The notes beneath the pieces are model-generated. The model saw nothing but the letters and a program-made list of their open reading frames with translations, was not told the origin of the DNA and did no database searches. Of a stretch of 64,000 nucleotides of DNA, positions 9,305-22,173 are shown piece by piece. Position 1 is the stretch's first letter, and each line of letters starts with the position of its first letter. The DNA comes from Aestuariibacter salexigens DSM 15300. GTDB taxonomy: Bacteria > Pseudomonadota > Gammaproteobacteria > Enterobacterales > Alteromonadaceae. The DNA is taken from NCBI RefSeq assembly GCF_000429145.1, contig NZ_AUBH01000006.1, positions 186,001 through 250,000 of the forward strand, given 5' to 3'. The position numbers and the translations under genes are program-made.

Positions 9305-10570
9305 TTAACTCTTCTGACGCTTCATCGCATCGAAAAATTCGTTATTCGTTTTAGTCATGGAGAGTTTACCAATCAAAAATTCCATGGCATCGATTTCAGA
9401 CATTTCATGCACAATTTTTCTCAGGATCCACATTTTCTGCAGTTCATCCTGGGTCGTCAGCAACTCTTCGCGACGCGTGCCCGAGCGATTGAAGTCAATG
9501 GCTGGGAATACACGTTTTTCGGCTATCTTACGATTAAGGTGAAGTTCCATGTTACCGGTGCCTTTGAATTCCTCGTAAATGACCTCGTCCATCTTCGAGC
9601 CGGTATCAATCAATGCCGTGGCAATGATTGTCAGGCTGCCACCCTCTTCAACATTACGGGCTGCACCAAAGAAGCGCTTAGGTTTGTGTAAAGCGTTGGC
9701 ATCTACACCACCGGTGAGCACTTTGCCAGAGGAAGGGATCACAGTGTTGTAGGCTCGTGCAAGACGAGTAATCGAATCCAGCAGAATAACTACGTCTTTT
9801 TTGTGTTCAACCAAACGCTTGGCTTTCTCGATAACCATCTCAGCGACTTGAACGTGACGACTGGCAGGTTCATCAAATGTTGAGGCAACGACTTCGCCTT
9901 GCACCAATCGCTGCATTTCTGTGACTTCTTCAGGGCGTTCATCAATGAGTAGCACCATTAACGTACATTCTGGATGGTTTGCAGCAATTGATTGTGCAAT
10001 ATTCTGCAGCAGCAGTGTTTTACCAGCCTTCGGCGGTGCCACTATCAGACCACGCTGTCCGCGACCTATAGGAGACGCCAGATCCAACACGCGGGCAGTG
10101 ATATCTTCGGTACTGCCGTTACCACGCTCAAGGCGGAATCGCTGGTTTGCGTGTAGTGGTGTGAGGTTTTCAAACAGGATCTTGTTGCGCGAGTTTTCAG
10201 GTTTATCGAAATTGACCTGATTAATTTTCAGCAACGCGAAGTAACGTTCGCTGTCTTTAGGCGGCCTTATTTTGCCTGAAATGGTATCGCCGGTGCGCAA
10301 GTTAAAGCGTCTGATTTGGCTCGGCGAGACATAAATGTCATCTGGGCCAGCCAGATATGAGGAATCGGCGGAACGCAGGAAGCCGAAGCCGTCTTGCAGA
10401 ATTTCCAGCACGCCATCGCCAAAAATGTCTTCGCCACTTTTCGCGTGTGCTTTCAGTATGGAGAAAATAATGTCTTGCTTGCGGGCGCGAGCCATGTTTT
10501 CCAGGCCCATTTGCTCGGCCAGTCCAACCAACTCGCTGATCGGTTTTTTCTTGAGTTCCGTTAAATTCAT
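9305..10570 (-). CDS. rho: Transcription termination factor Rho
   Basis: Rho is the hexameric RNA-dependent ATPase that releases transcripts. The 421-residue protein matches E. coli Rho in length and order: an N-terminal helical and cold-shock-like RNA-binding region ([22 protein letters not shown]), Walker [18 protein letters not shown], Walker [11 protein letters not shown], the Q-loop and the R-loop ([20 protein letters not shown]). It lies downstream of trxA on the same strand, as in E. coli, with a 238-base leader between them. No good ribosome site precedes the ATG. Confidence 0.97.
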   Translation of the reverse strand: MNLTELKKKPISELVGLAEQMGLENMARARKQDIIFSILKAHAKSGEDIFGDGVLEILQDGFGFLRSADSSYLAGPDDIYVSPSQIRRFNLRTGDTISGKIRPPKDSERYFALLKINQVNFDKPENSRNKILFENLTPLHANQRFRLERGNGSTEDITARVLDLASPIGRGQRGLIVAPPKAGKTLLLQNIAQSIAANHPECTLMVLLIDERPEEVTEMQRLVQGEVVASTFDEPASRHVQVAEMVIEKAKRLVEHKKDVVILLDSITRLARAYNTVIPSSGKVLTGGVDANALHKPKRFFGAARNVEEGGSLTIIATALIDTGSKMDEVIYEEFKGTGNMELHLNRKIAEKRVFPAIDFNRSGTRREELLTTQDELQKMWILRKIVHEMSEIDAMEFLIGKLSMTKTNNEFFDAMKRQKS

Positions 10571-10808
10571 ATCGGTGGGTCTTGTGCTTGAACTTCGCTA
10601 TAAAAAGCAAAATTTACCATTAGGGTTTGGCTTGTTATTTATTAACTCTGGTTTGAGTATGAACTACAAAAAGGGGTGTTCGGGTAAGAACGATGTAACG
10701 TTAGCACCAAATTATCAGTCCGTCTAGCTTCTTACCGTATTTTATCTACAGGTCGCTATGGGCCGGCTAGATACGAGATGGCCCGGCGGAGACCCGGGCC
10801 AACATCAG
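10571..10808 (-). other. trxA-rho intergenic region with GC-rich hairpin
   Basis: This 238-base stretch separates trxA from rho. Just after the trxA stop, GGCCCGG (10780-10786) and CCGGGCC (10794-10800) form a strong seven-base-pair stem without a following T-run, so it may protect the trxA mRNA end or be a weak terminator. The remainder is the rho leader. In E. coli the comparable region carries Rho-dependent attenuation of rho; here that is only inferred from position. Confidence 0.5.
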
Positions 10809-11135
10809 TTACAGGTTTTCGTTCAGGAATTCCTGCAGCTGCGCTTTCGACAGCGCACCGACTTTTTTATTTACCACGTTGCCATCTTTGAACAACAGCA
10901 AAGTTGGGATGCCACGCACGCCGAATTTAGACGGGGTATCCGGATTTTCATCGACATTCAGCTTCACAACTGCTACTTTGCCGTCGAATTCGTCAGCCAC
11001 ATCTGCCAAGATAGGCGCGATCATCTTACACGGGCCACACCATTCGGCCCAGAAGTCAACTAATACAGGACCGCTAGCATTGATAACATCTGCTTCGAAG
11101 CTATCGTCAGATATCGCGGAAATTTTGTCGCTCAT
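10809..11135 (-). CDS. trxA: Thioredoxin 1
   Basis: Thioredoxin reduces protein disulfides in the cytoplasm using electrons from thioredoxin reductase. The 108-residue protein has the classical [14 protein letters not shown] active site (C33 and C36) and the cis-proline loop [10 protein letters not shown]. An upstream in-frame TTG would add four residues (MEKR), but the ATG at 11135 has GGAGAAA spaced correctly. It is divergent from rhlB and upstream of rho, the conserved gammaproteobacterial order. Confidence 0.97.
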   Translation of the reverse strand: MSDKISAISDDSFEADVINASGPVLVDFWAEWCGPCKMIAPILADVADEFDGKVAVVKLNVDENPDTPSKFGVRGIPTLLLFKDGNVVNKKVGALSKAQLQEFLNENL

Positions 11136-11186
11136 TCGTTTCTCCAAATTTAACCGTTACTGATTTGTTTCAGCGCGGACATGAGT

Positions 11187-11214
11187 GTTATATAGAAAAT
11201 GTTTTTTAATGCAA
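11187..11214 (-). promoter_or_regulatory. Probable trxA promoter
   Basis: On the minus strand TTGCAT (-35, bases 11214-11209) and TATAAC (-10, bases 11192-11187) are 16 bases apart, giving a leader of about 45 bases before the trxA ATG. The match to the sigma-70 consensus is good but unproven. Confidence 0.5.
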
Positions 11215-11234
11215 GCACTGATAAGCTATAAGCT

Positions 11235-12521
11235 ATGCAAACAACTCACTTAACCGACACCCATTTTAGCGATCTGCCTATAAACGGGGACGTCATCAAA
11301 GCACTGTCTGAAGCTAACTTCAACCATTGCACCCCTATTCAGGCAATGAGCCTTCCTCACTTACTGGAAGGGCTCGACATTGCCGGACAGGCGCAAACCG
11401 GAACCGGTAAAACTATTGCGTTTCTGGTCGCCACATTTCACTACCTGCTGAATAACCCCCAGCAGGAACCGGGTCAGCCCAGAGCCATCATTATGGCACC
11501 TACGCGCGAACTCGCCGTACAGATCTATAACGATGCTGAATTGTTGAGTAAACACAGCGGACTTAGCCTAGGTTTGATATATGGGGGTGAGGGTTATCAA
11601 AGTCAACGGGAGACTCTCGAACAGGGCGTCGATATTGTCATCGGCACCACGGGCCGCATTATCGATTATTACAAACAAGGCATATTCAGCCTGAAGAATA
11701 TTCAGGTTGCGGTATTGGATGAGGCCGATCGGATGTTCGATTTAGGCTTCATCAAAGATATCCGCTATTTATTCCGTCGTATGCCAGCGCCTACAGAAAG
11801 ACTAAGCATGCTGTTTTCTGCGACGTTGTCTATGCGTGTTCAGGAATTAGCCTATGAGCACATGAACAATCCAATACATGTGCAGGTTGAGCCTCAGCAA
11901 AAAACCGCCAGTCGCGTTAAAGAAGAGCTCTTTTATCCGTCTGATGATGACAAAATGGCCTTATTGCTTACGCTTCTAGAAGAAGAGTGGCCAGATAAAG
12001 CCATTGTCTTTGCTAATACCAAACACAGCTGTGAAAACATTAATGACTGGTTGCGCGCCGATGGTCATCGCGTGGGCCTGCTCAGCGGTGATGTGCCGCA
12101 GAAAAAGCGCTTGGGGATCCTCGACGATTTTTCCCAGGGTAATCTCGACATTCTGGTCGCCACCGACGTTGCCGCACGTGGCCTGCATATCGAGAAAGTG
12201 ACGCATGTGTTCAATTACGACTTGCCTGATGACGCCGAAGACTATGTACATCGCATTGGTCGAACGGGACGTGCAGGAAAGAGTGGTCACGCCATCAGCT
12301 TTGCGTGTGAAAAATATGCGTTAAATCTGCCAGCCATCGAGACCTATATTGGCCACGCCATCCCGGTAACCGACTATTTCCACGATGCATTGTTGCAAGA
12401 CATCAGCGCCCCTAGCCCACGTCGCAGAAGACGTAACACTGCTGGCAAACCTCAGGGCCGTGGCGGCAGAAGACCATCTGGAAGAGGTGGCAATAATCGT
12501 GGTAATGGACGCGGACGTTAA
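11235..12521 (+). CDS. rhlB: ATP-dependent RNA helicase RhlB
   Basis: RhlB is the DEAD-box helicase of the RNA degradosome. The 428-residue protein has the Q-motif ([14 protein letters not shown]), [33 protein letters not shown] and [10 protein letters not shown] in order. The C-terminus is a basic, Arg/Gly-rich tail typical of RhlB. The gene is divergent from trxA and four bases ahead of gppA, as in E. coli, which separates it from RhlE or SrmB paralogues. No Shine-Dalgarno sequence is visible before the ATG. Confidence 0.95.
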   Translation: MQTTHLTDTHFSDLPINGDVIKALSEANFNHCTPIQAMSLPHLLEGLDIAGQAQTGTGKTIAFLVATFHYLLNNPQQEPGQPRAIIMAPTRELAVQIYNDAELLSKHSGLSLGLIYGGEGYQSQRETLEQGVDIVIGTTGRIIDYYKQGIFSLKNIQVAVLDEADRMFDLGFIKDIRYLFRRMPAPTERLSMLFSATLSMRVQELAYEHMNNPIHVQVEPQQKTASRVKEELFYPSDDDKMALLLTLLEEEWPDKAIVFANTKHSCENINDWLRADGHRVGLLSGDVPQKKRLGILDDFSQGNLDILVATDVAARGLHIEKVTHVFNYDLPDDAEDYVHRIGRTGRAGKSGHAISFACEKYALNLPAIETYIGHAIPVTDYFHDALLQDISAPSPRRRRRNTAGKPQGRGGRRPSGRGGNNRGNGRGR

Positions 12522-12527
12522 TCAGTG

Positions 12528-14039
12528 ATGAGCAACGTGCCGCCTCGCTCTGTGATGCTTCAAGAGGAGTTATATGCAGCTGTCGACCTTGGCTCGAACA
12601 GCTTCCACATGGTAGTGGTCAAAGTCACTGCGGGCAGCGTTCAGATTATTGGCAAAGTAAAGCAGAAAGTCAGACTGGCCGCTGGCCTTGATGCCGATAT
12701 GGTGCTGGATGAAGACAGCATGCAGCGAGGCTGGAACTGCCTTGCTACGTTTGCAGAGCGACTGCAGGATATTCCCGCCTCAAATATTCGGGTTGTAGGT
12801 ACAGCGACATTACGCATTGCAGCGAATGCCGACGTATTTTTGCGCAAAGCCGAACAGATTCTGAACCACAAAATCCATGTTATAAGTGGTGAAGAAGAAG
12901 CACGTCAGATTTATCTTGGCGTCGCTTATACGTCTGCTAATCAGGGCAACTCACTGGTCATCGATATCGGTGGAGCAAGCACGGAGATCATTGTCGGCAA
13001 TGACATGACGCCTTTGCGACTAGTGAGTTTGGAGATGGGTTGCGTGACGTTTATGGAGCGCTATTTCCCAGATGGTCAGCTCAGTGTCGACAATTTTGAA
13101 CGCGCTCATCGCGCCGCAGTCGAGCATTTACTGCCAATTAAAGACGATTTTCTGGCTTTTGACTGGCAAAACTGCCTTGGCGCATCGGGTACCCCACAGG
13201 CGGTACTTGAAATACTAGTGGCACAGGGGATCAGTGATGCTATCCGTCTCAATTATCTGAATATTCTCAAGCAGCAGTGTATCGATTGTGGCCATATTGA
13301 TGCATTGTCCATTGAGGGGCTTGAGGAATCTCGTCGGCCCATTTTTCCCAGCGGCCTGGTGATTTTGATCGCTTTATTTGAACAACTGCAGATCAAGGAT
13401 ATGAACATCTCAGGCGGCGCCCTGCGCGAGGGTCTGATTTACGGGATGCTGGATAATCTCAAGGATAACGATCGTCGGCAGCTCACCCTAACTGACGCGA
13501 TGCGCCGATTCCACATCGATATCGACCATGCTAAGCGGGTCAATGAGATAGCACAGACGTTGTGCAGACAAATGTGTGCTCAGGCCAATGTCTGTAATTT
13601 CGACACGGATGCGGTACTGGCTGCTGCCGCGCTACTGCATGAAACCGGGTTGCATATCGAATACAAAAAGTACCATCTGCACGGCGCTTACATTCTCACT
13701 CATTTGCCCCTGCCGGGTTATACAAAACTGCAGCAGGAAGGCATTCGTGACCTGGTACAGAACCATCGCCAGGAAATAGATGTTGCCTTATTCGACCGTT
13801 ACCACGAAGAAGTGAAAGCACAAATGATTGGGTTGGTCAGAATTTTACGTATTGCCTGCATGCTGTGTATCCGCCGTCAGGATAACCATGTCCCAGAGGT
13901 AACGCTAAGCATCAATGACACTGACTGGACGCTAACGTTTCCGGATGGCTGGTTAAAAGCACACCCGTTGATTGACGCAGAACTCGCCAATGAAACGTGG
14001 CTACAACACAAAGCTGGCTGGAAACTGCACTGTCAGTAG
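12528..14039 (+). CDS. gppA: Ppx/GppA phosphatase (guanosine pentaphosphate / exopolyphosphatase)
   Basis: Members of this family hydrolyse pppGpp to ppGpp or degrade polyphosphate, linking the stringent response to phosphate. The protein has about 503 residues. It starts with the actin-like ATPase fold (AAVDLGSNSFHMVV), followed by VIDIGGASTEII and GGALREGLIYGM, and a C-terminal HD-like helical domain (AAALLHETGL, VQNHRQE). Placement directly after rhlB is the gppA position in E. coli, which favours GppA over Ppx, though sequence alone does not decide the substrate. GTG (12525) and ATG (12528) are adjacent possible starts; neither has a strong ribosome site. Confidence 0.9.
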   Translation: MSNVPPRSVMLQEELYAAVDLGSNSFHMVVVKVTAGSVQIIGKVKQKVRLAAGLDADMVLDEDSMQRGWNCLATFAERLQDIPASNIRVVGTATLRIAANADVFLRKAEQILNHKIHVISGEEEARQIYLGVAYTSANQGNSLVIDIGGASTEIIVGNDMTPLRLVSLEMGCVTFMERYFPDGQLSVDNFERAHRAAVEHLLPIKDDFLAFDWQNCLGASGTPQAVLEILVAQGISDAIRLNYLNILKQQCIDCGHIDALSIEGLEESRRPIFPSGLVILIALFEQLQIKDMNISGGALREGLIYGMLDNLKDNDRRQLTLTDAMRRFHIDIDHAKRVNEIAQTLCRQMCAQANVCNFDTDAVLAAAALLHETGLHIEYKKYHLHGAYILTHLPLPGYTKLQQEGIRDLVQNHRQEIDVALFDRYHEEVKAQMIGLVRILRIACMLCIRRQDNHVPEVTLSINDTDWTLTFPDGWLKAHPLIDAELANETWLQHKAGWKLHCQ

Positions 14040-14052
14040 CGCAGTATCCCGG

Positions 14053-14277
14053 TTAGCCTTGCTGCTGCCAGAAAAACACTTCTTCAACGCTTTTGTCGAA
14101 CTGTCGAGCTATCTTAAACGCCACTTCGAGGGACGGAGAATACTTGCCTTTCTCGATGGCAACGATGGTCTGGCGGGACACGTCAACTGCGTCTGCAAGC
14201 TGCTGCTGAGTCATTTCATTATGCTCAAAGCGCAGCTTTCGAATGGCATTGGTAATATGCGCACTCACCTCATGCAC
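14053..14277 (-). CDS. Small XRE-family transcriptional regulator
   Basis: This 74-residue protein is essentially one Cro/C1-type helix-turn-helix: TQQQLADAVDVSRQTIVAIEKGKYSPSLEVAFKIARQF covers its core. Such small regulators usually repress an adjacent membrane-protein gene and themselves. It overlaps the upstream membrane protein gene (14270-14743) by eight bases and so is the second gene of a two-gene operon. Two near-identical palindromes at 14774-14841 are good candidates for its operators. Confidence 0.88.
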   Translation of the reverse strand: MHEVSAHITNAIRKLRFEHNEMTQQQLADAVDVSRQTIVAIEKGKYSPSLEVAFKIARQFDKSVEEVFFWQQQG

Positions 14278-14743
14278 CCCTGCGATAATAAATCAAACGC
14301 GTCCCATAGCGCGTAATTTCTGCGCAAATAAAGCCTGACAAGAGTAAGTGCAAAATACTGTAAACAAATTCAATATCATCAAATATGAAAGGTGTTTGTA
14401 CTGCACGCTCTGGCGCGACACTGTTCAGCCAGATAAAGAAAATTGAAATATACACTGCGCTGGTCAACACAGCATATGCCCACCTGTTAGATTTAAGCGC
14501 AATTAACTTGTCGCGCTCATCGTCTCCACGATCGGCTTCTTTGGCATTGAGGCCAGCCAAAACCGAATGTGTGACGACTTCCAGGATCAAACTCAATAAC
14601 ACCATTTTAACCACAGCGCCCATCAGTGCAGACTGCGATAGTTGTCCTGCATTGACTAAATGCAACACATCGTAGAGATACACCGCAAGTATAATCACAG
14701 ACAGCAGCAACGACGCTGCCACACTTTTCTCTTTATAACCCAT
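14270..14743 (-). CDS. Four-helix membrane protein paired with XRE regulator
   Basis: The protein has about 157 residues with four hydrophobic segments (near 8-30, 40-65, 85-110 and 120-145) and a charged cytoplasmic loop (KEADRGDDERDKLIALKSNR) between helices two and three. Function is unknown; small membrane proteins encoded with an XRE regulator are common and mostly uncharacterised. A longer reading starts at ATG 14776, but GGGGA lies six bases before the ATG at 14743, making that start more likely. The longer reading would also begin inside one of the palindromic operator candidates. Confidence 0.75.
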   Translation of the reverse strand: MGYKEKSVAASLLLSVIILAVYLYDVLHLVNAGQLSQSALMGAVVKMVLLSLILEVVTHSVLAGLNAKEADRGDDERDKLIALKSNRWAYAVLTSAVYISIFFIWLNSVAPERAVQTPFIFDDIEFVYSILHLLLSGFICAEITRYGTRLIYYRRGA

Positions 14744-14773
14744 AACAATCCCCATGAATGATTTTCTCGACAC

Positions 14774-14842
14774 CATGTCAAATATTTTTTACATTTGTAA
14801 GCGTAGTCTTATGCCACAAACATGTCAAATATTTTTGACATC
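14774..14842 (-). promoter_or_regulatory. Two near-identical palindromes at the membrane protein/XRE promoter
   Basis: The 15-base block ATGTCAAATATTTTT occurs at 14775 and again at 14822, 47 bases apart. The 14822 copy is a perfect palindrome (ATGTCAAA, four bases, TTTGACAT); the other differs by one base in its right arm. On the minus strand the first-met copy supplies a TTGACA -35 with a TACGCT -10 at 17 bases, so a bound protein would block transcription. Autoregulation by the XRE protein is the natural inference. Confidence 0.6.
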
Positions 14843-14849
14843 AACTCGC

Positions 14850-17087
14850 TCAGCAGTATTGTCTTAGCGTCGAATAGAGAATGTTGGTGTCGATGGGCTT
14901 GCCAATGTGATGAGCGAACCCGAGTTGCAAATAGCTTGCTACCTCTTCACTCATAACGTTTGCTGTCAGCGCAATGACCGGCAGCTCAGGGTGGTCGGGT
15001 TTAATCAAAGAAAGGGCCTGCGTGCCGTCCATCTCTGGCATTTGTATATCCATGAGGACAAGGTCGTAAACTTGCTGATGGCAGGCTTCCACCGCTTGCT
15101 TACCGTTGACGACAAAGTCTAGCGTAGCGCCGGTCGCCTCCATCATTGAGCCAATGATTGCTTGATTTATATCATTATCCTCAGCAATAAGAATACGCTT
15201 GCCTGACATGTCGGGGGCGCTCATATGTTCGCTCTGAACATCTTCCGACGCGGTTGTCGCTTGGGTGAGTGGCAGGGTTATGGTTACGGTTGTCCCCTGC
15301 CCCGGTTCGCTGAAGAGCTGAAGAGTACCGTCCATCATCTCAACCAAACTGGTCGTGATTGACATTCCCAGCCCCGTGCCGCCAAATCGTCTCGTCGTGG
15401 ACGTATCAGCCTGACTAAACCGTGCAAATATTCTCTGCTGGGTGTCTTTATCCATGCCAATGCCTGTGTCCGTCACTGACATACGAATAGCGTCACAATC
15501 ATCACGCTCACGCACAGCGTCTAGTGAAAGCGTTACACTCCCATGCGCTGTGAACTTTATCGCGTTTGACATCAGGTTCAGTAAGATTTGTCTGACCCTT
15601 ACCGGGTCCCCTAGCCAACCGTCAACAAAGCTTTCGTCGATCAAAAGATGGATCGCCAATCCTTTTGATGACGCGCTCAAGCTAACATCGGATAGGACTG
15701 ATTCAGCGACATCACGCACTGAGAAAGACACATTTTCCAGTGATAACTTATTCGCCTCAATTTTCGAGTAGTCCAGAATATCATTGATGATGGTCAGTAA
15801 AGAATTCGCTGATAATAGCGCTTTTTTTATCATGTCTCGTGACTGGGCATCTTGTTCAGAACGCGACAAAATCTGAAGCGTGCCTAAGATACCATTCATG
15901 GGTGTTCTGATTTCATGGCTCATGTTTGCCAGAAACTCACCTTTAGTTCGATTGGCACTGTTTGCTACTTCTGCAGCGCTTGCTAACTCCGCAGCATGAC
16001 GACGCGTTCTATACAGCATAACGACTGCCATGAAAAAGATGACCGCGAGAAAGAAGATCACAATCATCAAGACAGTCTGGCGTGAGAAAACTGATGGATG
16101 TTGGTTAACCAGTTCAGCATCGGCGGGCAGCGCGTCTTCATCCAAGTGCCATTTTTGCAATTGCTGAGCATTAAACTGCAAGCTTATGACAGGATTTTGA
16201 TTGACCGGAAAGTCCTCGCCACGGGCCAACGCGACTGCTGTATCAGCCAGTTTTTCAGGCACTACCACGGCACCGCCAGCGTATCGGGCAACATTGTGCG
16301 CAAATATCGTAAAGATTGGGAAGCGCTCCTGGGTTACCAACCAGTTGTGCACCGTCTCCCAATTTCGCTCAAATGATTTGTAATTTATGTAAATAATCGG
16401 CGTTTGCGCAGGCATCTTCTGTAGTTCAGATAACGCCTGCTCTGGGCGTAACATTGGATTAAGGTAGTGAACTTTCACTCCCTCGGGCGCTTTATTTATA
16501 AAGTTTTCGACCAGTCCCTGGTCCAGCTCGAGTTCCTGCGAGCCGTGAATAAACACAATGTCTTTGGTGCCTGGAAACACCGACATTATTTGTCGATAAG
16601 ACTCAGTAGGTTCGTAATCAGAGGGGATCAAGGTGCCTCGCGTCGGCTGCCAGTCGATGTGTAAAAAATAGCGTTGTGTGGAAGGTAATAGCGACGTATT
16701 GCTATTCAAAAACACACTGGCATGACGTCCGATGGCAACGATGCGAGAAAATGACGCGTCAATATTTTCCGGAATAATACTTTGCAATTGGTAGCGAAAA
16801 CTCTCCAGCGTGACTTGCTTGACCTCATCTCCCAACGCGTCTACTGAGTCTGCATAAAAAGGAGGTACAGTGAGAACAAGTACACGATCGTCTGAAGAAA
16901 TATCCGCCATCAGACGATACATCATTCTGGCTTCGAAATCAGACTCGTTAAACGAGTTCACCAGAATGATGCCGTATTCGTGCTGCTGTTGTGACTGGGC
17001 TGTCTGGGCAAAAACCATCGCAAGCAGCAACAGCAACCCCATAAATATACCACTTGGTGATGCAAGTTTGAGACGATGCGATAGCAA
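14850..17087 (-). CDS. Hybrid sensor histidine kinase with periplasmic binding-protein-like sensor
   Basis: This protein of about 745 residues has an N-terminal signal/anchor (h-region MGLLLLLAMVFA), a periplasmic region of about 300 residues resembling ABC-type substrate-binding domains (AIGRHASVFL, IVFIHGSQE, PIIYINYKSF), a membrane helix near 333-355, HisKA with H391 in FLANMSHEIRTPMNGILG, HATPase ending FGGTGLGMSITTSL, and a receiver with D680 in LVLMDIQMPEMDG. There is no HPt or output domain. The first possible start is TTG at 17087, which gives a normal basic signal-peptide front; an ATG at 17042 would remove 15 residues. The gene ends nine bases before the palindrome of the neighbouring operon. 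Ligand and partner are unknown. Confidence 0.87.
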   Translation of the reverse strand: MLSHRLKLASPSGIFMGLLLLLAMVFAQTAQSQQQHEYGIILVNSFNESDFEARMMYRLMADISSDDRVLVLTVPPFYADSVDALGDEVKQVTLESFRYQLQSIIPENIDASFSRIVAIGRHASVFLNSNTSLLPSTQRYFLHIDWQPTRGTLIPSDYEPTESYRQIMSVFPGTKDIVFIHGSQELELDQGLVENFINKAPEGVKVHYLNPMLRPEQALSELQKMPAQTPIIYINYKSFERNWETVHNWLVTQERFPIFTIFAHNVARYAGGAVVVPEKLADTAVALARGEDFPVNQNPVISLQFNAQQLQKWHLDEDALPADAELVNQHPSVFSRQTVLMIVIFFLAVIFFMAVVMLYRTRRHAAELASAAEVANSANRTKGEFLANMSHEIRTPMNGILGTLQILSRSEQDAQSRDMIKKALLSANSLLTIINDILDYSKIEANKLSLENVSFSVRDVAESVLSDVSLSASSKGLAIHLLIDESFVDGWLGDPVRVRQILLNLMSNAIKFTAHGSVTLSLDAVRERDDCDAIRMSVTDTGIGMDKDTQQRIFARFSQADTSTTRRFGGTGLGMSITTSLVEMMDGTLQLFSEPGQGTTVTITLPLTQATTASEDVQSEHMSAPDMSGKRILIAEDNDINQAIIGSMMEATGATLDFVVNGKQAVEACHQQVYDLVLMDIQMPEMDGTQALSLIKPDHPELPVIALTANVMSEEVASYLQLGFAHHIGKPIDTNILYSTLRQYC

Positions 17088-17150
17088 GTCGTCACTACCC
17101 GTAAGAGAAATATCGACAAGCAGTCTAGCATAATAAAAAGTCTGGCAAAC

Positions 17151-20027
<2,877 letters not shown>

Positions 20028-20041
<14 letters not shown>

Positions 20042-20852
20042 TGATACCCCACCCAGGCTTGCCCAGCAACGTCAGACTGTTACGCCAACTATGCTGCTGT
20101 ATATCCATTACACTGTGCCCAGTCAGTGCAGATAGCTGTTCAGCGATATGCGGTATGTTAGCTGGATGATTGTTTCGTTTTCTTGGTCGCAGTGTTTTTG
20201 GCCACAGGTAGGGTGCGTCAGTTTCAAGAATGAGACGCTCAAGCGGTAACTTGTGCACGGCTTCCCGCAGTGCCAGACCGCGCTTTTCATCGCATAGCCA
20301 GCCTGTAATACCGATATACAGTCCCAACTCAAGATAGGCGGTCATCTGCCCAGTATCACCGGTAAAGCAATGGGCCACACCACCGGGCAGTGATGATATC
20401 ACGCCGGATAACATACGATATTGCTCATCGAATGCATCGCGCTCGTGCAGCAATACCGGTTTTTGCAGTTCACAGGCAAGCTCAAGCTGCACTTCAAACG
20501 CTTGTCTCTGATTATCGGGACTGGAGAAATTGCGATTAAAATCCAAACCGCACTCACCAATCGCAACAACATGTGGAGACGCTACCAGTTGGCGTATCTG
20601 CTCGGCTGATTGCGCCGTAAATCCATCCGCATAGTGTGGATGGACTCCGGCAGTGCACACCAGTGATTCAGGATATTGTTCACAAAGATTGACTGCGTGC
20701 TGGGCATGTTGAAGATCAGTGGCAATCACACACAGGTATTTAACGTTAGCTGTTCGGCTTTGCACAAGCACAGAAGCTGGTTCGAGACGTTCATCGATAA
20801 GATTTACGCCGCAGTCAAACCAGCCTTGCTCATGTTGCGCGTTGGCCTGCAT
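20028..20852 (-). CDS. tatD: TatD-family metal-dependent hydrolase
   Basis: TatD proteins are TIM-barrel, divalent-metal hydrolases with 3'-5' exonuclease activity on DNA and RNA. The 274-residue protein shows HPHYADG, AIGECGLDFNR, VLLHERDA, AHCFTGD and LETDAPYLWP in order. It has normal length and sits downstream of tatC as in E. coli, here separated by one small exported protein gene. Confidence 0.93.
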
Positions 20853-20854
20853 GG

Positions 20855-21430
20855 TTAATTGGCGCGAACAACTCGCATGCGACGATTCACATCATCCTTA
20901 CTCAGATAAAATGCCCCCATCGCGCCGCGTTCAACGTAGACTCTTTCGCCTTCCCTTACGCGAAATGAACCAGAATCTGTCTGCCTCCAGATATGGCCAT
21001 TTGTCATGGTCACGGTTGCACGCTTCTTGCGGTTAATATCAACGTCAGCGACTTCGTAGTACAAACGTTCAATATCAGCATCAGGACGAACAATCGCTTT
21101 GCCGAACGTATCCTCCGCATTTTCTGGGGTTGATGCTGTTGGTGCCGGGCTGTTCACCGCCGCTTGCGGCGCCGCCGTCTGCGCGTTAGCAATCGCCGGT
21201 GCGGCTGGTCTGGCGGGTATCCCCTTAGAAACGACCTCATCAAGCCCTGAATATTGCTGCATATCTTTTACCACCTGGTCATAGCAAACCAGACGCTTCA
21301 AGCTGTTTTCAACGCGACCGCATTCGGCAATGGCGTCGGATAAGGTTTTAGCGGCAGCTGTCGTTGACACCATGGCAATAGCCAGTATCGCACTGGCGTT
21401 AAGCGCATGGACAACATGTTTCTTATTCAT
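20855..21430 (-). CDS. Small exported protein of unknown function between tatC and tatD
   Basis: This 191-residue protein has a signal peptide ending near STTAAAKT, then a short Cys-containing helix (AIAECGRVENSLKRLVCYDQVV) of the kind seen in several periplasmic proteins, including type VI secretion accessory proteins. A Pro/Ala-rich linker (about 75-105) follows, then a compact beta-rich domain (GHIWRQTDSGSFRVREGERVYVERG). It overlaps the tatC stop by four bases and lies two bases before tatD, so it belongs to the tat operon. No function can be assigned. Confidence 0.8.
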   Translation of the reverse strand: MNKKHVVHALNASAILAIAMVSTTAAAKTLSDAIAECGRVENSLKRLVCYDQVVKDMQQYSGLDEVVSKGIPARPAAPAIANAQTAAPQAAVNSPAPTASTPENAEDTFGKAIVRPDADIERLYYEVADVDINRKKRATVTMTNGHIWRQTDSGSFRVREGERVYVERGAMGAFYLSKDDVNRRMRVVRAN

Positions 21431-22173
21431 GGTACTTCCTGTTGTTCGTCTGTTGGTTTTTTTCTGGCATATAGACCCCCGATGATCAGCCCCAGTTCAA
21501 ATAGCAGCCACATCGGGATAGCTAAAAGTGTTTGTGAGATGACGTCGGGAGGCGTAAGCAGCATGCCCACCACAAAAACGCCGACGACCACATAAGGCCG
21601 TTTTTGCCTGAGACTGTCGGCAGTTGTCATACCGGTCCAGCACATCAACACAATCGCGATGGGAATTTCAAATGAAATGCCGAACGCAAAAAACAGTTTC
21701 AATACAAAATTGAGGTAGCTGTTGATATCTGTGCTAATCACAACGGAGTTCAATTCTATACCGGTGAAAAAGCTAAACGCGATGGGGAATACCACAAAAT
21801 AGGCAAATGCCATGCCTGCATAAAACAGCAGCGTACTTGACACCAACAAAGGCGCAACCAGCTTTTTTTCATTGCGGTACAAGCCGGGCGCAACAAATCC
21901 CCAAATCTGATAGAGCACGTAGGGGATGGCGATAAAAAATGACAACACCAACGTCAGTTTGAACGGCGCGAAAAAGGGTGTTGCCACATCTGTCGCAATC
22001 ATACTGGCATTTTCAGGCAGAACGTCTCGTAACGGTGCAGACAAGAGATCGTAGAGATCGTGAGCAAAATACGCCAGGCATAAAAACACCACGAGCACGC
22101 TCAGTAACGCCCGCAAAATGCGATCTCGCAGCTCGATGAGGTGCGAAATCAAACTACTTGCCTGATCAGTCAT
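21427..22173 (-). CDS. tatC: Sec-independent protein translocase subunit TatC
   Basis: TatC is the six-helix inner-membrane receptor that binds twin-arginine signal peptides together with TatB. The 248-residue protein begins with [16 protein letters not shown] and contains the conserved [32 protein letters not shown] region split across helix two (read within 145 residues of the N-terminus) and the PDVISQ loop. It overlaps tatB by four bases. Confidence 0.97.
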   Translation of the reverse strand: MTDQASSLISHLIELRDRILRALLSVLVVFLCLAYFAHDLYDLLSAPLRDVLPENASMIATDVATPFFAPFKLTLVLSFFIAIPYVLYQIWGFVAPGLYRNEKKLVAPLLVSSTLLFYAGMAFAYFVVFPIAFSFFTGIELNSVVISTDINSYLNFVLKLFFAFGISFEIPIAIVLMCWTGMTTADSLRQKRPYVVVGVFVVGMLLTPPDVISQTLLAIPMWLLFELGLIIGGLYARKKPTDEQQEVP

